Shown one piece after another: positions 9,301 through 12,300 of a stretch of 12,993 bases of DNA. The notes beneath the pieces were generated by a model that was not told where the DNA came from, ran no database searches, and worked only from the letters and a program-made list of their open reading frames with translations. The translations under genes and the position numbers were made by a program. The DNA is from Baffinella frigidus. Taxonomy: Eukaryota; Cryptophyceae; Cryptomonadales; Baffinellaceae. Where the stretch lies: assembly GCA_026770585.1 (NCBI GenBank), contig MU646308.1:1047418-1060410 (forward strand). Reading direction: 5' to 3'. Position 1 is the stretch's first letter; each line of letters opens with the position of its first letter.

Positions 9301-12300
9301 ACCCTGAACCCCCTCCCTGGTCCAGGGAAATCCCGTCAGTGGGGAATATGCCGCAGCTCAAGGAAAATGCCACGGTCTGGATTCCCCACCCTAAAACCTT
9401 GCCCTTAACCTTAACCTTAACCCTAACCCCTAACCCCTAACCCCTAACCCCCAAAACCGGAAAACGCCACGGTCCACCCAACCCCTAAACCCGAACCCTG
9501 AACTCTAAACCCTAAACCCTAAATCCTCGACGCTCAAACCCTAACCCTTCACCCCTAAACCCTTACCCCTAAACCCTAAACCCTAAACCCTAAACCCCAA
9601 ACCCCAAACCCCAAACCCCACGCCCCAAACCTCAAACCCCAAACCCCAAACCCTTAACCCCTAAACCCTAAACCCGAACGCTAGGTCTGGGGGTGGCTCC
9701 CAGCAGAGGAGTCGAACTTCAGCAACGAGGAGAGCGGCCTGCCTGCCGCGCTCTGGTGACACCCCTCAACCCTACACCCTAGGCCCCTACGGTAGGCAAC
9801 CCGTAGGGACATAGGGGGGTTCCTACGGATATGGTCAGGGAAACTAGGGCATTTCCTATCCGAAAATTCCTTCGTAGCCCGCAGTGTGGCTAGTCGCCCC
9901 GTGTTACTCTGGTGCTGTCTTCCGCCGGAGGCTAGGTCACGTGTTATAGATTGTACGTTTTTGGTTTGGGGTTGATGGCTGAGGTTTTGGGGTTGAAGGT
10001 TTGGGGTTTAGGGTATAGGGGTGGCTCCCAGCAGAGGAGTCGAACTTCAGCAACGAGGAGAGCAGCCTGCCTGCCGCGCTCTTGTGACGCCCACCTCTGC
10101 CCTCATGCAAAAAGCTAACGCCAGTGAGGTTCTTAAAGCCTACGAATTGCCTACGGTAGGTAGGCGGGCTCCCACGACTTTATAATGTAAAACGATTTAA
10201 AAGTCGTAGGAGCCCCCATACCTACCGTAGGCAATCCTTAGGCTCCAAGTACCTCGCTGGCTTTAGCTTGCGGTATTAGCCCCACTCGCGTTGACCGACT
10301 ACTCTCAAGTTGACATCCCGGCTTCACGGTACAAACCCGTCAACTTTTGGGCGAAAAAGAGCCCGGGCGAGTCCGAATTGGGTGTCCGTTTTCCTATGAA
10401 ATCTACTCTACGTCATCTGTGGAGTCTGGCGACTCACGGACGACCACTGATGTGTACCACGTATTGGCCACTAGAGGCGTGCAAGCTCGTACACGTAACG
10501 TGCGTCAAGGTTAATAGGGTAACGTCTTTCGGAAAGCAACGGCCGTTGCTTTCCGAAAGCCATCCAGGATTGAACGCTTTCGAAGAGTGGTAGCTTGCGT
10601 TGACGTGGACGGATCTGGCAGGCGAATTCGCTTCGACAACAAGGCCATCGGGGGGGAGGACTTGGAGGAGTCTCTTAACCCTAACCCTAAACCCTGAACC
10701 CTAAACCATGAATCGAGCATCTAACCACGCGGTGGACTACGAACCTTTCATCAAAGGTCAACTTGACTTGAGGCAATTAACTTGGAGGATTTTCTGGTGC
10801 GATTTGGTCACGTAACACCCTGAATTCCAGCCCCAACGAAACCTTCGTAGCCCACCGTGTGGATGGCGAACAGTACAGCCATCCTGGATCAGAGTACTCC
10901 TTAGACCCTACGGTAGGCAATACCGTAGGGACATAGGAGGTTTCCTACGGAGAAGGTAACGGAAAATCGTAGCCCACTGTGTGGCAACCGTAAGCCCTCT
11001 GGCAGGCGGATCCGCTTCGACAACAAGGCCACCGGGGGGGAGGACTGGAGGAGTCCGAAGTAAACGGACCCGCTAGATTTAGCGGTAACGTGACCAGATT
11101 TGCACCATAAAATGCTTAAAGTTAACTGCCCACAGGGTAAGTTAACTTTTGATGTGAAAGGTCCGTAGTCCACTGTATGGTAACCCTAACCCCTCTGGCA
11201 GGCGGATCCGCTTTGACAACAAGGCCATCGGGGAGGAAGACTTGGAAGAGTCTGAGGTCTTTCTGCCCATCCCACACTCTAATCAGAAACTGCCCATCCC
11301 ACACTCTAATCAGAAACTGCCCATCACACTCTCTAATCAACAACTAAACACTGAACCCTGAACCCTCAACCCCCACCAGTGACCTGACCACGATCCGATT
11401 TTCCAGGTGCACGAGTCAGCGGCGCTCTACAAGAGATGGAACGTGGCCACCCTCTCCGCGCCCCTCCCCGTCTTCCCCGGAATCCTGGGAACTCCGAACC
11501 CTGGAGTATCCTCCGGAACCCCAAACTACGGAACCCCGGCAGTTCCTCCTGGAACCTACGGAACCACGGCAAACTCCGGAACCCCAAACTCCGGAACCAT
11601 GGCAAACTACGGAACCACTGCAAACTACGGAACCATGGCAAACTCCGGAACCATGGCAAACTCCGGAACCCCGCCAGCTCTCCCCCCCGGAACGATATAC
11701 CCAGGAGTGCCCGGGAACCCTCTTTCGTGGAACCCCCCAAGGCCGTCCGCGACTCTTCACGGATCCTCCGGAACCCCCGGAAACTCCGGAACCACGGGAG
11801 TTCAAAACTACGGAACCACAGTGGTTCAAAACTCCGGAACCTTGGGTGTTCAAAACTACGGAACCACGGCAGTTCCTCCCGGAATCTCCGGGGGGATGTA
11901 CCCTGGGGTCCCTGGAAACCCTCCGAAGCCTTCACCGACTGGAGTTCCCGGAACCCCAACCTCCGGAACCCCAAACTCCGGAACCCCGGGAGTTATCTCC
12001 GGAACCACCCCGGGCATGCTGAACCCTGGCGTCCCGGGACATGCATCGACGCCTGCCTTCAATGCCGCGAGTGGTGGCGTTCCTCCCGCTCCAGCTCCTA
12101 CTCCCACTGCCGTCCCGGGAAATGCCGGGGCGGGTGCTCTTCCCGCCCCTGCTCTCGCTCCTGCCTCCAATGCCGCCAATGGCTCCAATGCCGCAAGTGG
12201 CTCCAATGCCGCACATGGCTCCAATGCCGCAAGTGGCGCCACGCCAAGTGCCACGCCAAGTGGAGCCTCCGCCCCTCCTGCTCCTGCTCCTGCTCCCACC

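Larger units (their letters stand above)
10725..11180. mobile_element. Inverted pair of about 92-96 base arms enclosing exon 19 copy b
   Basis: The left arm (10725-10816) reversed matches the right arm (11085-11180): GTWACGTGACC at the inner ends and CGTAGTCCAC at the outer ends, with roughly three quarters identity by eye. The interior (10817-11084) holds a CCTACGGTAGGCAA element (10906-10984) and exon 19 copy b. It may be one composite element with long arms, or two separate inverted insertions. Confidence 0.55.

Noticed and set aside
10511-11343. Minus-strand open frames at 10511-10720, 10901-11173 and 11122-11343
   Set aside because: They are antisense to the exon 19 copies and share their repeated peptide (ALLSKRIRLP), so they are shadows.
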